Origin: Branchiostoma floridae
Taxonomy: Eukaryota; Chordata; Leptocardii; Amphioxiformes; Branchiostomatidae
Assembly (NCBI RefSeq): GCF_000003815.2
Contig: NC_049996.1
Coordinates: 15,385,161 to 15,449,160, forward strand
Length of the DNA stretch: 64,000 nt
Reading direction: 5' to 3'
Both the position numbers and the translations under genes were made by a program. The notes under the pieces were generated by a model, which had not been told where the DNA came from, searched no databases, and saw nothing but the letters and a program-made list of their open reading frames with translations. Shown piece by piece: positions 50,210 through 61,039 of this stretch; position 1 is the first letter of the stretch, and each line of letters starts with the position of its first letter.

Positions 50210-53200
50210 TTACTCTTCTGTTTGTAGTATTTCAAACTGATCAGACAGTGCGAAAGGGAAGTTCAGGAAACTGATGTCGCGTGTTTGGTCGTCGTACTCC
50301 GATCCGAGCGTCCAGAGTTTTTCCAGCTCGTACTTCTCACGAGTCTCGGGGAGCATCATGTGCAGCGCTATGTTACCTGCAAAACGATGGAGGGACTGTC
50401 ACAAAGCGTCAATCTTTTACACCAAACAAAATCTATTTTGACACAATCTTTAACACATTTAGAGCTCATCTGTAGCAGTCAGAACATCTATCAAGAAGGA
50501 TATTTAAGGGGTTAAGGATATCCTAATGCAAGGAAATAGCAAATTCAATGAAAGGAGGATTTTTAACACCCGTAGTGAGGCTTTACAGTGAATATCTCTT
50601 TATCCATATTGTTTGGTATAGTGATATCATTGCCTTAGGAAGAACAACATCTGTTCTGAATCCTACTTTCCTTTTGAAACATTTACACCAAGGGATGCAT
50701 ACTCAGGGCTCGAAATACTTTTTCCTGCATACCTGCCCTGATGTAGGTAACATTGAAAATTTCCTGCACCAGACAGACTTTACCTGCACCACTCTGAATT
50801 TAGGAAGTATGGATCATACTGAAATTGTTCAGTAACCATTATTCTATACTTAATAGGTGGTAACAGTCAATGCAGCTAATTACAATCCACATGCACCTAC
50901 ACCATAGGATATTTATGTATAAAACCCAGTACATAGACCAGTGCAGGTTAGGTGCAGGTAGACACCAGAAATACCTGCACAGCTCCAATTTTACCTGCAC
51001 TAACCTGCTTATGCAGGTGGTATTTCGAGCCCTGATACTACTAGCCTGAGCACTATACTCTGTAGTGACTGCTGGCTAAATTGAGCCAGCGGTCACTTAC
51101 AGAAGATGGTACTCAGTGGTTTAGCAAGCAAAAAAATTGAGCCAGCGGTCACTACAGAGGATGGTACTCAGGTTAGCATACTACACTGTACAAAGAAATT
51201 ACAGTAATGATATATCTTTATTGTTTCCCGTAAGACATACCCAGGTCAATGGCCATCCAGTCATCACAGTCCGCTCCTTCTACTGTCACAAACTTGTCCC
51301 TGGCACCTTTCCGGTCTTTATGCTGTACAAGGAAAGCAATGAAACATTTACCACAAGAATGCTGAATCACAAGGTATAGCTTAAAGGTCACCAAAACATC
51401 AGTCAATAAAATCTCGTTTGTGTTACTTGTGCTTGTGCCGCTAAGGGAGCGGTCACTAGTGCATATGTACACACAACTCTGTATGAGTTGCATATTGGCA
51501 TTCATTTTGGTTTAGGTAAAGTTTCCAAGGAAGATGTTGTATTTTACAAATGTACTTTGACTTTTACAATGCAGCTTGGTTATCAAACCAGAGATCAAAC
51601 ACAAATTTTTGGCCGCAAACTTTACCAAAACCAAGAAAAAAATGTACATATGGAACTCTTACGGATTTGCATACATGTATAGGCACTTGCATAACTGGTC
51701 CCTAAGAAAATATCAATCAAGATACTATTCGAATTTTCCCCTGCCATGCTCAAGCTCCTTACTCAGTTTCACATCAAAACACCTTAGCCAAGGTCTGTCA
51801 GTGCCAGTCAAAGCTGAAGTGAAAGGATACGACGACTGCAATTCCTGTACTTTTATGTTCACGTTTTTCACAGTGACGACTGTAACATGAACTTATCATT
51901 ACATATAACAAATAATTCATCTTGGTGACGATAGCAAATATTTTGTTCACTGTGAACATTTAGATCTGAGAACAAGCTAAACTTTCTCAGACCGTGAAAG
52001 TTTGGTACCGAGAAGACAATTAAGTGAAGTACAACTTATTCAGAGTTAAACATACCAGACTTATGACATACTGTGCAATGGACTTCAGATGTCTGGTGGA
52101 GGAACCGCTCACAATAACCAGGAAATCCACATACTGCAGGGACTGTATAGAAGGAGAGTGAACAATATAAACAAACAAACAAACAAACAGAGAGGACAAA
52201 CAGATGGTCAACAAATACTAGGAAGCTTTAATGGGCATTTTGCTCACTTATCACTGTTTTGGGGATAGCAAACTCAAATGATAAGTGATACTTGTATGCT
52301 GATAACGTATTTAACGTTGCACATGTGCCCAATACACCCTGTCTTAACATCAATATTACTTCAAGAATCAACAGAGTAAGATTTTTGTTTCTATATTATG
52401 AGCTTAGTATAAGATATTAGATTAAGAAACGTTATGTAGAAATACTAATCTATAATGTAATATTAGTGTAATAAGCCCTTTCACAGATATCAGAACGCAC
52501 GTGTGGCGACAGGAAGTCTAGGTAATATGTTAAAGTTCAAGGTCTTGAAAAAGAAAACAGTCCTTGTCTCGACCATTGTTTCCATTTGCCTAACAATGTC
52601 CAGACGGGTTTTGTTTACTTTTTGTGGGACTTTACCTTTGACATATTACGTAAAATTCCTGTGGCCGCACATGCGCCCTGATCTCTGTAAGAGGGTTTAT
52701 GAGATTAAGTATGTAGAAATACTAATGCGATATTTAGCGCAATACACTATACTTAATATTTGAATATGAGACTTACCACAGGCACTTTGATAACACAGAT
52801 ATCCTTGGCGTTTTCTCCCCGTAACTCCTCCACAAGTTCATCAATGGTGAACACCCCCTTCAGCCTGGCTGTGGAGCAGACGGGGAACACAATCATCAAT
52901 GTTGCATAACGAGAGACATGTGTAACATTATAATGTAACATTACATGGCCATACAGTCATAGATATAGCTTTGTCCAAGCAGACGCGTCAACCATCTATC
53001 TATCAACCGGTCAGTTCACTCCTAGGCCAGAAACTGCTAGCCTGATTAAATCTCGCTTATAGCAGGCCGCCCAACATGCCTGGTTACAGCCTTGTCCCTG
53101 GACAGCGGAGTTTGTGTTATACAGACTGAATAACTGCTACTAGGATTTTATTCCTTACTTGGCAAAACCCCAATATTACTATTCGGCCAACCCTCAGTCT

Positions 53201-53813
53201 GCAGTCAGTAAATACATTAAGTCTTGCCTCTTGGGGTCTCCAGAGGATGTAATCCATATGAAAAAGCAAGTCTGTGTGGTTTAACATAAATCAGAAGCTA
53301 TAGCTAGTACTCCAATCTCTATCCAAGGTGGTTTTAACCTCCTTATTCTATCCAAGGAGGTTAACATTTAAAAAATCAAGATTTTTAACCTTGCTCTTTC
53401 TATATACCGTTACAGTGATACGCACCCTCCCTTTCTCGTGGTCTCCCTGTGACTGCTTCTGCTTCATAGCTGGATCCCCCAGTTCTATCAGATCCGTATG
53501 ACGTGAAAAGTCTGTGGTTAATACTTCTGTATGGACTCCATCCAACGTATAACAATCCCGTGTTCTGAAGACCAAGTCTTCTTTCGTCCAAGTCCAGCTG
53601 CGGCGAGCTCCAACGGTGACACAGGTTTCGCGAAAGTTTCGCGTCACTTTTTGAACAGATAGTCGGCCAATTTTCAGTTCTATGATAGCGACATACAGCA
53701 CTTGTACACACCCGATTGCACATTCTAGAAGAAATTACAGAAGAACGAGAAAGAAAGCGTTTGAAAGACATGATGCCGAGGAACGACCCTGTTTTGCAGC
53801 ACATGGCAGCCAT
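50210..53813 (-). CDS. MALSU1: Mitochondrial ribosomal silencing factor MALSU1 (RsfS/DUF143), 5 exons, 268 aa
   Basis: Exons are 53813-53426, 52868-52777, 52133-52056, 51322-51241 and 50376-50210, with phases 1, 0, 0 and 1. The N-terminal exon is basic and Ser/Arg-rich ([17 protein letters not shown]), as expected for a mitochondrial presequence. The RsfS domain covers about residues 130-250: [67 protein letters not shown], and [15 protein letters not shown]. The family binds uL14 on the large ribosomal subunit, blocks premature subunit joining and aids mitoribosome assembly. The human protein is a little shorter (about 234 aa), mainly because of the longer N-terminus here. The first ATG was chosen; the Met at residue 15 is an alternative. 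Confidence 0.93.
50704..51034. mobile_element. MITE with CAGGGCTCGAAATAC ends (copy 2)
   Basis: The left end CAGGGCTCGAAATACTTTTT and the right end GTGGTATTTCGAGCCCTG pair. The interior is rich in CCTGCA and TGCAGG words in both orientations (TACCTGCAC versus GTGCAGGTA). It lies in intron 4 of MALSU1 and shares termini with 17807-18133. Confidence 0.75.
51042..51176. mobile_element. Short hairpin MITE, TAGCCTGAG family
   Basis: The left arm TAGCCTGAGCACTATACTCT, then GTAGTGACTGCTGGCTAAAT, is mirrored by ATTGAGCCAGCGGTCACTAC, AGAGGATGGTACTCAGGTTA. An extra copy of the right arm lies between. The terminal word is shared with the elements at 57261-57373 and 21201-23364. Confidence 0.75.
51595..51675. 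repeat. Inverted partner of the 57261-57373 element interior
   Basis: GGCCGCAAACTTTACCAAAA, then AATGTACATATGGAACTCTT and ACGGATTTGCATA, is the reverse complement of 57296-57356. A related AGGTAAAGTTTCC word lies at about 51515, so this is probably a diverged copy with lost ends. Confidence 0.6.
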
Positions 53814-55421
53814 TGCTGTTACCTTTGACCTAGAATGGCACAGTCGATTTGCCCAAAGGGGGTGTGGAGTGAAAGGCTATTCCAGACCATCGTGAAACTT
53901 CATTGACCCGCAAGGTTTATAAATATAGCCGTAATATAGCGGGGTAAAAATGAAGACTTACGTATGGTGGAATATGAGTTACAAATACGTTTATATAGGA
54001 TAACCAAAATAAATCTCTGGCTAAACGTCACTATCTTTTCCTAATTTCTCCGAAGCCGCTGAATCTTTGATGAATGCCTGTGTAAAAGTAGCTGTGTAGA
54101 GACGACAGATGTGACACCAAAATTTTATTAGAATTCAGCATTATACATCAGAAACATTGCCATTGAATATAACGCTACATACAAACATTATCTTCTTGGC
54201 GAAAATAACTACTCTCCCAGGACTGGGAACTGACTGGCTTTCTTATCATATAACGTTACAGAGCATGCGCCGATTGAACTAACTGTGACTTTCTTCTCAT
54301 ATACAGAGCATGCGCCGATTGACTGACAGAAAACGGTGCATTTGACAAGGAGCGCACAGTCTTCCCAACAAACCGTCTGTTTGAAGAGTATCAATAACTA
54401 CCGATCACTTATGACGTCACTTGCCTTACCTAAACAGCACAGTGCGATGCAGTACTGTAAGTGCAGAAATATTCGCGGTGGATTAATGTTCGCGGTTTTC
54501 GCGGTGACCACTTCACTGCGAACTTAAACCCACCGCGAACATTTTTCTATCATGGTGTATATTAGACTGCACTCTATGGTGTTACCGCGAACTTAAATCC
54601 ACCGCGAAAAGTCCCTTTTCCCACGTCTTTTATCTCTGAAATTCGTTGAATAATCTTTCGAACCCCGCAGTGCCCCAAGTGCAGTGAGATACCACCTTAA
54701 GGTAATAGGTAACATATCATAACGTTACCTTCGACCGGCGGCCCGTTGCCTCTGTCGGCGAACATTAGATCGCTCAACTAGTCAAACATGGCGTGGCGAT
54801 GTTGTAAAACAATGTAAGTACATGTATATTTATTAATTTAGATTGCACAAGTTGTTGACCGTGAATACAACAAATGGTTCGTTCGCATTCGTCGCAGGCC
54901 ATTGTACGATTAATTTTCGAGCAGGCTGTGATAGAACCAACCACTGACAAGGCTCAGACACAGCCTAACAAGATACCGCAATATTTTACAAGGTACCAAT
55001 ATCCCAAGGAAGGCGTATGTATGACGATCGTACGTCGCTAAAGCCGAGTTTTACGTCCTTGCAGGTAACTGGGCACAGCTAGCTGCCGGATAAGTGACAT
55101 AACAGACCACGGTTGAGTTGTAAATTATGTAAGAGCGCGATCACACAGGTCGTGCGATCGTCGTGCGATCGCCAACTTCGGGCATTTTGGGGGACACAAA
55201 TGTACGTCTTCTGCAAAGTTCAACTGTCTTGGTACACAAAATGCTGAAAGTATGGGTTTTTAGTGCCGTGCTTGTATGTTTGTTGGACAGTACACGTAGA
55301 CCATACCTATAATAGGAAAGGGCTGTAAAAACCATTAAGGTTACTGTGTTTCTTACCTAGGGCTCAAAGTCCACGCTGTGGCTAACGTTGTTGCCAACCA
55401 AAATATCATATCTTCCCGAAT
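53814..55421. other. Divergent intergenic region between MALSU1 and the Fuseless-like gene
   Basis: It should hold the MALSU1 promoter. A duplicated block with AGAGCATGCGCCGATTGA at about 54259-54276 and 54305-54321 contains the GCATGCGC core typical of NRF-1 sites. The dispersed CCACCGCGAAC repeat spans 54450-54610. A short ATG-to-donor segment (54788-54813, MAWRCCKT, then GTAAGT) could be a 5' exon; joined to the next acceptor (55361) it stops quickly, so it would be a leader or upstream ORF. Confidence 0.5.
54259..54321 (-). promoter_or_regulatory. Paired NRF-1-like sites upstream of MALSU1
   Basis: AGAGCATGCGCCGATTGA occurs twice, 46 bp apart, within a short tandem duplication (CTTTCTTMTCATATA also repeats). 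GCATGCGC is the core of the palindromic NRF-1 motif, which controls many nuclear genes for mitochondrial proteins. The sites lie about 450-500 bp upstream of the MALSU1 ATG. The functional link is inference. Confidence 0.35.
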
Positions 55422-57217
55422 ATGAAGAAAATGGTGGCAAAGTGGTCTTGCACGGATGTGTTTGGAGCGTTGTCTTACAATATGAAGGTTCTGGGACAAG
55501 GTAGTATGTTGTTTTATAAAAACGGCAATTTAATCGTTTTCATCACTTGACCCAGTTGACTGAGTGCTTAAGTTCTACTCTCCAAGCAGAGGCTTTTGGC
55601 TCCGACTGTTTATACCCCCCTCACATTAGGCGCGATTCGATCGGACTTTGAGTCTGCGAGCTCTAAATTACGAGGAGGCATGACCCTGACGGGAAGGGGG
55701 AACTCTGCCATTTCTTCGTCGGCATCAGGGTCATGCCTCCTCGTAAATTAGAGCTCGCAGACTCGTCGTCCGCTCGAATCGCGCCTAATGTGAGGGGGGT
55801 ATTATAACGCGTCTTAGGCGTTTATTGTGAGGTTTTCTATTTTGATTGTCCCCATTTACTTCATGTTCGCCGAACAAACTAGAAGAAGAAAAAAACGCCT
55901 TAAACACATCAAAACCATCCCGAGCCGAACCTCTGCTCGGAGAGTACTAAAGTTCTAGGATCTAACATCGGCCTTGTGCCATACTTGTGTGTAATAATAT
56001 TAATCATATCTTGTCTTTTTAAAAATCTCATTCAGATTTTAAGTTCATACATTTTATTTATCTAGGAGACGAACCCATCGCCTTTCCTACTACAATAGCT
56101 GACAGAAGAAAAACCATGCCAGGTGACCAACAAGAAGCCGTGACGCTGCCCTGGTCGTGGTGGGTGCGTCTCAAGATCAGCGACTTCCTCGTCATCGCTG
56201 TCGTCATCACTCCTGCCGTCAACCTGTTCTGGCGTGGCACGTGGAACGTGCTGGAAGAGTCCCTACCAGGAGACGCTGGCAGCCGCGCTTGGTTGTCTCT
56301 CGCGATCGGCAGCCCGGCCCTTCTTCTAGCCGGGCTGCTACAACACCCCTTCCGCCGGCTGGGGGTACGGGTACAGGGGAAGAGCATGCTTGGGTACCAT
56401 GTTCTCGGCATGCTGTATTCGTACGTTATCGCGTTTGCCTCTGTGTCACAGTGGCGGGGGTTCTGGAACCTTCCAGACTACTACATACCACAAATGGCTA
56501 CCCCCTCCGGGTACGGACTTAGGACCATTCTAGGCTTCGTTGCCATGGTAATTTTGCGAACCGTTCTTCTAGGAGGAGGATGTCCGCGGTCGGTTTCTGT
56601 CGACTTCGATCCCGATCCGTCCGAGTCGATCTCCGATTTCACACGAACAAAGCCGAACGCTTTTCGTGGCGGTTCGTCCTGGACGTCAGGTTCTCGCTGT
56701 GGGCCTGCGACTTTGCCACAGTCCAATACTGGGCAGGGCTCTGGGGTTCCTTGACGTTGTGCTTTTTCCTGACAACCCCTGCTTTTCCTACTGGCTGTCG
56801 GTCGGTATAGGTTACGGGGTTTACGTGCTCGCGACGTTCGCACAATATCCTGTGAGCGCGCTCTCAAAACATCTCCAAGGTACCGACAAAGAGTTCTGGA
56901 AAAGGCTGGCGCTCGAGGACGTCTATCTGTTAATAGTAAACAGCGGCGTGGTCAACATTTGGAGAGGAGTATGGAGCGTGTACGACTGTTACATCCTCCC
57001 TGAGCAGCCTAAACTCAGCGCCTGGCTGACTCACGGGGGCGGAGCGGCGGTCTGCTTCCTGGTGTTTGCAGGGAGGAGTCTTTCCAACGGCGGGGGAATC
57101 GGCGTGTCTATAGACGGGGAAGCAGACGACGGGACGGCCGTCCTGAACGGCAGTTACCTGCAGGCTGGCCCGAACGAGACCGCCAGGCGCGTTGACTTAG
57201 ATGTCTCTACAAATTAA
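55422..57217 (+). CDS. Fuseless-like multi-pass membrane protein, 2 exons, frame broken twice
   Basis: Exon 1 is 55422-55500 (MKKMVAKWSCTDVFGALSYN, phase 1) and exon 2 is 56066-57217. Exon 2 starts in frame 1 (KISDFLVIAVVITPAVNLFW), must move to a second frame near 56600-56650 (FVLDVRFSLWACDFATVQYW) and to a third at the G run near 56740 (FLDVVLFPDNPCFSYWLSVG). Each change needs one extra base; with two bases added the total is 411 codons. The protein has four similar units, each with a W-x-G-x-W motif (FWRGTWNVLE, QWRGFWNLPD, YWAGLWG, IWRGVWSVYD) and hydrophobic helices on either side, giving about eight membrane segments. Drosophila Fuseless is an eight-pass presynaptic protein of this kind; assignment rests on this pattern, not an alignment. 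Errors in the draft sequence are as likely as true decay. Confidence 0.65.
55611..55803. mobile_element. Palindromic MITE, TATACCCCCCTCACATTAG family (copy 2)
   Basis: The element is a nearly perfect 193-bp palindrome. TATACCCCCCTCACATTAGG through GAGCTCTAAATTACGAGGAG and GCATGACCCTG are matched by the inverse arm, with a small loop (ACGGGAAGGGGGAACTCTGC, CATTTCTTCGTCGGC). It lies in the intron of the Fuseless-like gene. It is more intact than the 38-kb copy. Confidence 0.85.
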
Positions 57218-57260
57218 CAAGTTCAAAAAGTCTTTTTATGATGATAGTCTTGTGCGGTTA

Positions 57261-57373
57261 TAGCCTGAGTACCAAACGAAAGGATTGAGCCAGCGGTATG
57301 CAAATCCGTAAGAGTTCCATATGTATATTTTTTTGGTTTAGGTAAAGTTTGCGGCAAAAAAAGACTCAGGCTA
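57261..57373. mobile_element. MITE, TAGCCTGAG termini, 9-bp target duplication
   Basis: TAGCCTGAG at the left and CTCAGGCTA at the right are perfect inverted ends. The bases immediately outside are the same on both sides: GTGCGGTTA at 57252-57260 and 57374-57382. An intact duplication of 8-9 bp suggests a hAT-like or related origin and a fairly recent insertion. It lies 43 bp after the Fuseless-like stop codon, in its 3' UTR. Confidence 0.85.
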
Positions 57374-57761
57374 GTGCGGTTAAGATTTTGACAACCGAAA
57401 ATGCTATGAAACTTTTTTGGGGGTGACGCCTCGCGGGCGGAGGCTTTTTGATTTATATTTTTATATTCTGAGATCTTGTACTTCAAACTGAATATAAGAT
57501 GATAAACGAGTAAAAGAACAGAATTTCGTCTTCGAAACGTAACTTATTATTTAACACCAACTTACCTTGTTGATTATATCGTAATAGAAAGAATATTGAC
57601 ACAACAAAAGTACAGCTACTTCTGCAACGTCTGAGGTAAGCATAGAAACATAATGTAAATAGTGCTAGGGGTATCGCCATATGTGTCCATCATAGTATGG
57701 ACTCTTTGAAGTTTATTATATAACACAGGTATCGTCTAGGTGGTGAATTATGGTCTTAGTG

Positions 57762-57767
57762 AATAAA
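57762..57767 (+). terminator. Possible polyadenylation signal of the Fuseless-like gene
   Basis: AATAAA, followed by an A-rich run, lies about 545 bp after the stop codon and downstream of the inserted MITE. No nearer canonical + strand signal is seen. Confidence 0.35.
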
Positions 57768-57789
57768 AAACAACAACAAGGTTTCTGGC

Positions 57790-59430
57790 TGTCTTTCTCT
57801 TCTGTTTTTCAGTCAATGTAACCCTTACTTTACATTTGACATCTTGTTATCTACACATATGTAAGGACTAAGGTAACACAAATATGGAACATAACATCAG
57901 GCAGAGTTTAAAAACAAACTCAAAGCCGATCGACCTTCGAAGTCCAAACGTTGCCCCCTCCCACGTTAGACAAATATCATTAAACACACATCATCAGGAG
58001 CACCAACAGATCTTATTTACATTGTAAAGTTCCAAGCTCTCTTTAAGAGGGCAAACATTGATGACAAACTTCACGCCTTCTCGCAAAGCCAAGCCAGGAA
58101 CACACACACAAAGACACACAGACACACAGACACACACACACACACACACAAGCACACACAAACACACACGCACACACACAAAGGCACACACAAACGTACA
58201 CATACATACAAATACACACACGTGCACATGCGCGCGTGCACACACAGATACACACACAAGAACACACACACATACACACAAGCACACACACACACACACA
58301 AATACACACGTGTTGTGCAGTCTACAAAATATTGACTGACTGGTCGGCGATCTTTGGTCGCCCTAACACGGCTCTATAGATTAGAAACAAACACGTGAGC
58401 GGCTCGTGGCCTCTGTACCAGGTACGACGTACAGGTATTTGGTTCTACCATGTGATATTTGTGTACGTCATGGGGTCATGTCAGTCCAACGGTTGTAGAT
58501 TCTGTTCTACAATACCTTTATTATTAGTCACCTCAAGGGCAGCACTGTTCAGCCTTTACGGTCTGTATATTGAAGACCGTTCACTGTGAGTACATTCTGT
58601 TAATCATACGTTAAGATAAAAACCGTAGGAATGTTATGTAGTAGTATTAATATGACCATACGGGATATCGCACGTTGACATGGTTCACTCGTAATATATT
58701 TACGCTTGCCGACGTTGTCCATGAAAGCTGTCGGACATTCTACGTTCGTATCAGGAAAGAACTTAAGCTGTAATTCATGCTTGTTGTGCATGAATGGTGT
58801 TTGAATGATAGAATATAGAGGTACATGTACTCTCAGTCACAGTGTCGGTACCAACTTGCACATGACCCTGGTTAAATTTTAACACGCCATGCTACGCGTA
58901 CGGTGAATAGCTTCATTCTATTTTAAGTAACAAATAGTAAGTAAACCATGGCATTCTAAAGTCGCCCGGGCCAGACTCTATTGCTAATTCATAGCTACTC
59001 TTGTCTGTGTGGAGAGGGGACAGTCGTGCGAGTGTTTGTGACGTCATTGACCCAAGGACGTTCTATATAACGTCCTTGCTTGCCCTTAAAACTTTCTTTT
59101 GTGGCCAAATTGTCCTTGTCTGTTAGTCCTATCGTATTTTATGGAAACCCCCAAAGATGTATAACGTTAACAACCCCCAAAACACACACATTCTGATGTT
59201 TTAGATGATCCCACCATCGGGGGTATTCTAACATGTAGCGTTATCAAAGAGAACTGTTTATTTGGGTGTACTCTGACCTTTGGGCGTTTTCATCCAATAA
59301 TGATTTTAGGACATAAAGGTTGCTTAACTAAATCAACAATGTTCGAGTAATTAAGACGCTTGTATTGGGACGGATAAAATCATTACCATGGGTTGGGTAC
59401 CCGGCCCGGGGTTACTCGCACAAATAGTTT
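57790..59430. other. Intergenic sequence with CA microsatellite
   Basis: A CA-rich microsatellite spans about 58095-58310 ((CACA)n with AAGCACACAC and AATACACACA variants). It yields long but meaningless open frames. The rest has no exon I can support on either strand. Confidence 0.6.
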
Positions 59431-59560
59431 TTTACCCGTCCAAAAAAACGGCCCTGAAAAAATTCAGTGGACCGTATTTTTGACCGATAAGAAAATGAAC
59501 AGATTATACCGCAGGCGTTCACGTGTTTTAGGGCTTACCGGTCCAAGAAAATAACAAGAA
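59430..59560. repeat. Dispersed repeat, also present at 60920-61039
   Basis: The segment has ATTCAGTGGACCGTATTTTT, GAAAATGAACAGATTATACC, GCAGGCGTTCACGTGTTTTA and GGGCTTAC. It is paralleled by 60955-61036 (ACAGTGGACCTGATGTTGGA, GAAAATGAACTAATTATACT, GGCGTCCACATGTTTGGGGC). The second copy is cut by the 61040-61294 gap, so its right limit is unknown. Confidence 0.6.
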
Positions 59561-59994
59561 TGAAGTAGGAGTGTTGACTGTTGATAGTCATTTCTACAGT
59601 CAAACTCCCTTTGTTAACAGAGGCAATTGGTGTTGTTAACATGAAGATAAGATTTCAAAACGCCAGTGGGAGTCGGATACTCCGTCAAACAGATTCCTAT
59701 GCAGCGAAATGGACCATTGCTTTGAGTATCATATATGCTACAGATCTTGTGCTCGTGGCAAATGAACTTCACACGACTTTCTTCACTCCACGCAGGTGTA
59801 AAAATGGGTACCTGATTTCGGTTGGGGAGGTAAAAAGCCGTCTGAGTAGAGGGATGGGCTCCACCTCCCAATACCGTGCCCTAGACATAGTGGATCACAA
59901 CCCACTGCTCCTAGTAACACAAACACAAACTCCGCTGCCCAGGGCTGTAACTGGCCCCTCCCTACGAAGGACCATTGGGACAAAACCTGTTTTA

Positions 59995-60262
59995 GCGAAT
60001 GAGCTGTGTGCTCACAGCGAAGGGGCTGCATGCTCGGCGAATGAGCTGTGTGCTCACAGCGAATGGGCTGCGTGCTCGGCGAAGGAGCTGTGTGCTGACA
60101 GCAAATGGGCTGTGTGCTCGGGGAAGGAGCTGTGTGCTCACAGCGAATGGGCTGTGTGCTCAGCGAAGTACCTGTGTGCTCACAGCGAAAGAGCTGTGTG
60201 CTCACAGCAAAGGGGCTGCATGCTCGGCGAAGGATCATGTGCTCACAACAAAGGGCTGTGTG
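59995..60262 (+). repeat. 21-bp minisatellite with open heptad frame
   Basis: About twelve units of 21 bp follow GCGAAKGRGCTGTGTGCTCA plus one base, arranged in 42-bp pairs with TGTGTGCTCACA and TGCATGCTCGGC alternating. The unit is seven codons, so an ORF from 59581 stays open (repeats such as NELCAHS and EWAACSA). No homologue or splice context supports a protein. The upstream part of that ORF overlaps a SINE-like tail (59770-59910), so it is not called as a gene. Confidence 0.85.
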
Positions 60263-61039
60263 CACCAGGCTGAAGTTGGCCGCCGATTGGTAGCCGCCGA
60301 TCCAGCCGCCGATTCGTCATTAGACAAAACATAGGATCCCATTCAGACGCCCATTCGAAGAAACTGAAAATTCCTAATTTCATAGGGAATTGTCTAGGGG
60401 ATTGGTGCAAAAATTGTTCAAATTATGGTTAAAGCATGAAACTTGGCATATGTGTTCAGTACAAAAATGGAAACAAGTCTAGGGGTGGAGCCAAAAGAAG
60501 CCAGATCTAGATTTTACATGGCAACTGTTGCTAGGCTTTTATGAAAAACCTGTTGTATTTTACAGCATATTGAGGGGAACTGATTTTAAAAAAACAAAAC
60601 AGACTTTATGTACCTTTGATGCAGTGTACACTGGATCTATAATGTGGTACTTCTCTCCACATTTTGTGCAAAAACTTCCCCTATACCAAATCACCCAAAT
60701 TACTACATGTAATTTATTCGTCTGTCACATAATGAAATTAAGAAGTTCATACTATTTTAAGGTAGAAAAAAGGTTCAAGTCAGCATCATAACAAAGTACA
60801 CCGTGAAAGAGGTTTCAAGAGTCCAAAATTTGAGTTCACATTTCTCATATTCTGCTGCAACACGACAATAGATATAAGCATGGCTGAAAAGGTTGTGCAG
60901 TGAAGTATAATTATACCGATTTTTCTTGTTGGACCTGTCCGGTAAAACCGGACGTAAAACAGTGGACCTGATGTTGGACCGATTCGAAAATGAACTAATT
61001 ATACTGACAGGCGTCCACATGTTTGGGGCTTACATGTCG

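Noticed and set aside
55361-55500. Alternative frame GSKSTLWLTLLPTKISYLPE through the first Fuseless-like exon
   Set aside because: It is open and starts at a good acceptor, but ends in phase 2, which leads to an early stop in the next exon. The ATG at 55422 in the other frame joins in phase 1 with the conserved protein.
58043-58309. Cys/Val-rich and Thr/His-rich ORFs on both strands
   Set aside because: These are CA/TG microsatellite translations.
59581-60273. 230-aa ORF
   Set aside because: It is composed of a SINE-like tail and a 21-bp minisatellite; no domain or splice context.
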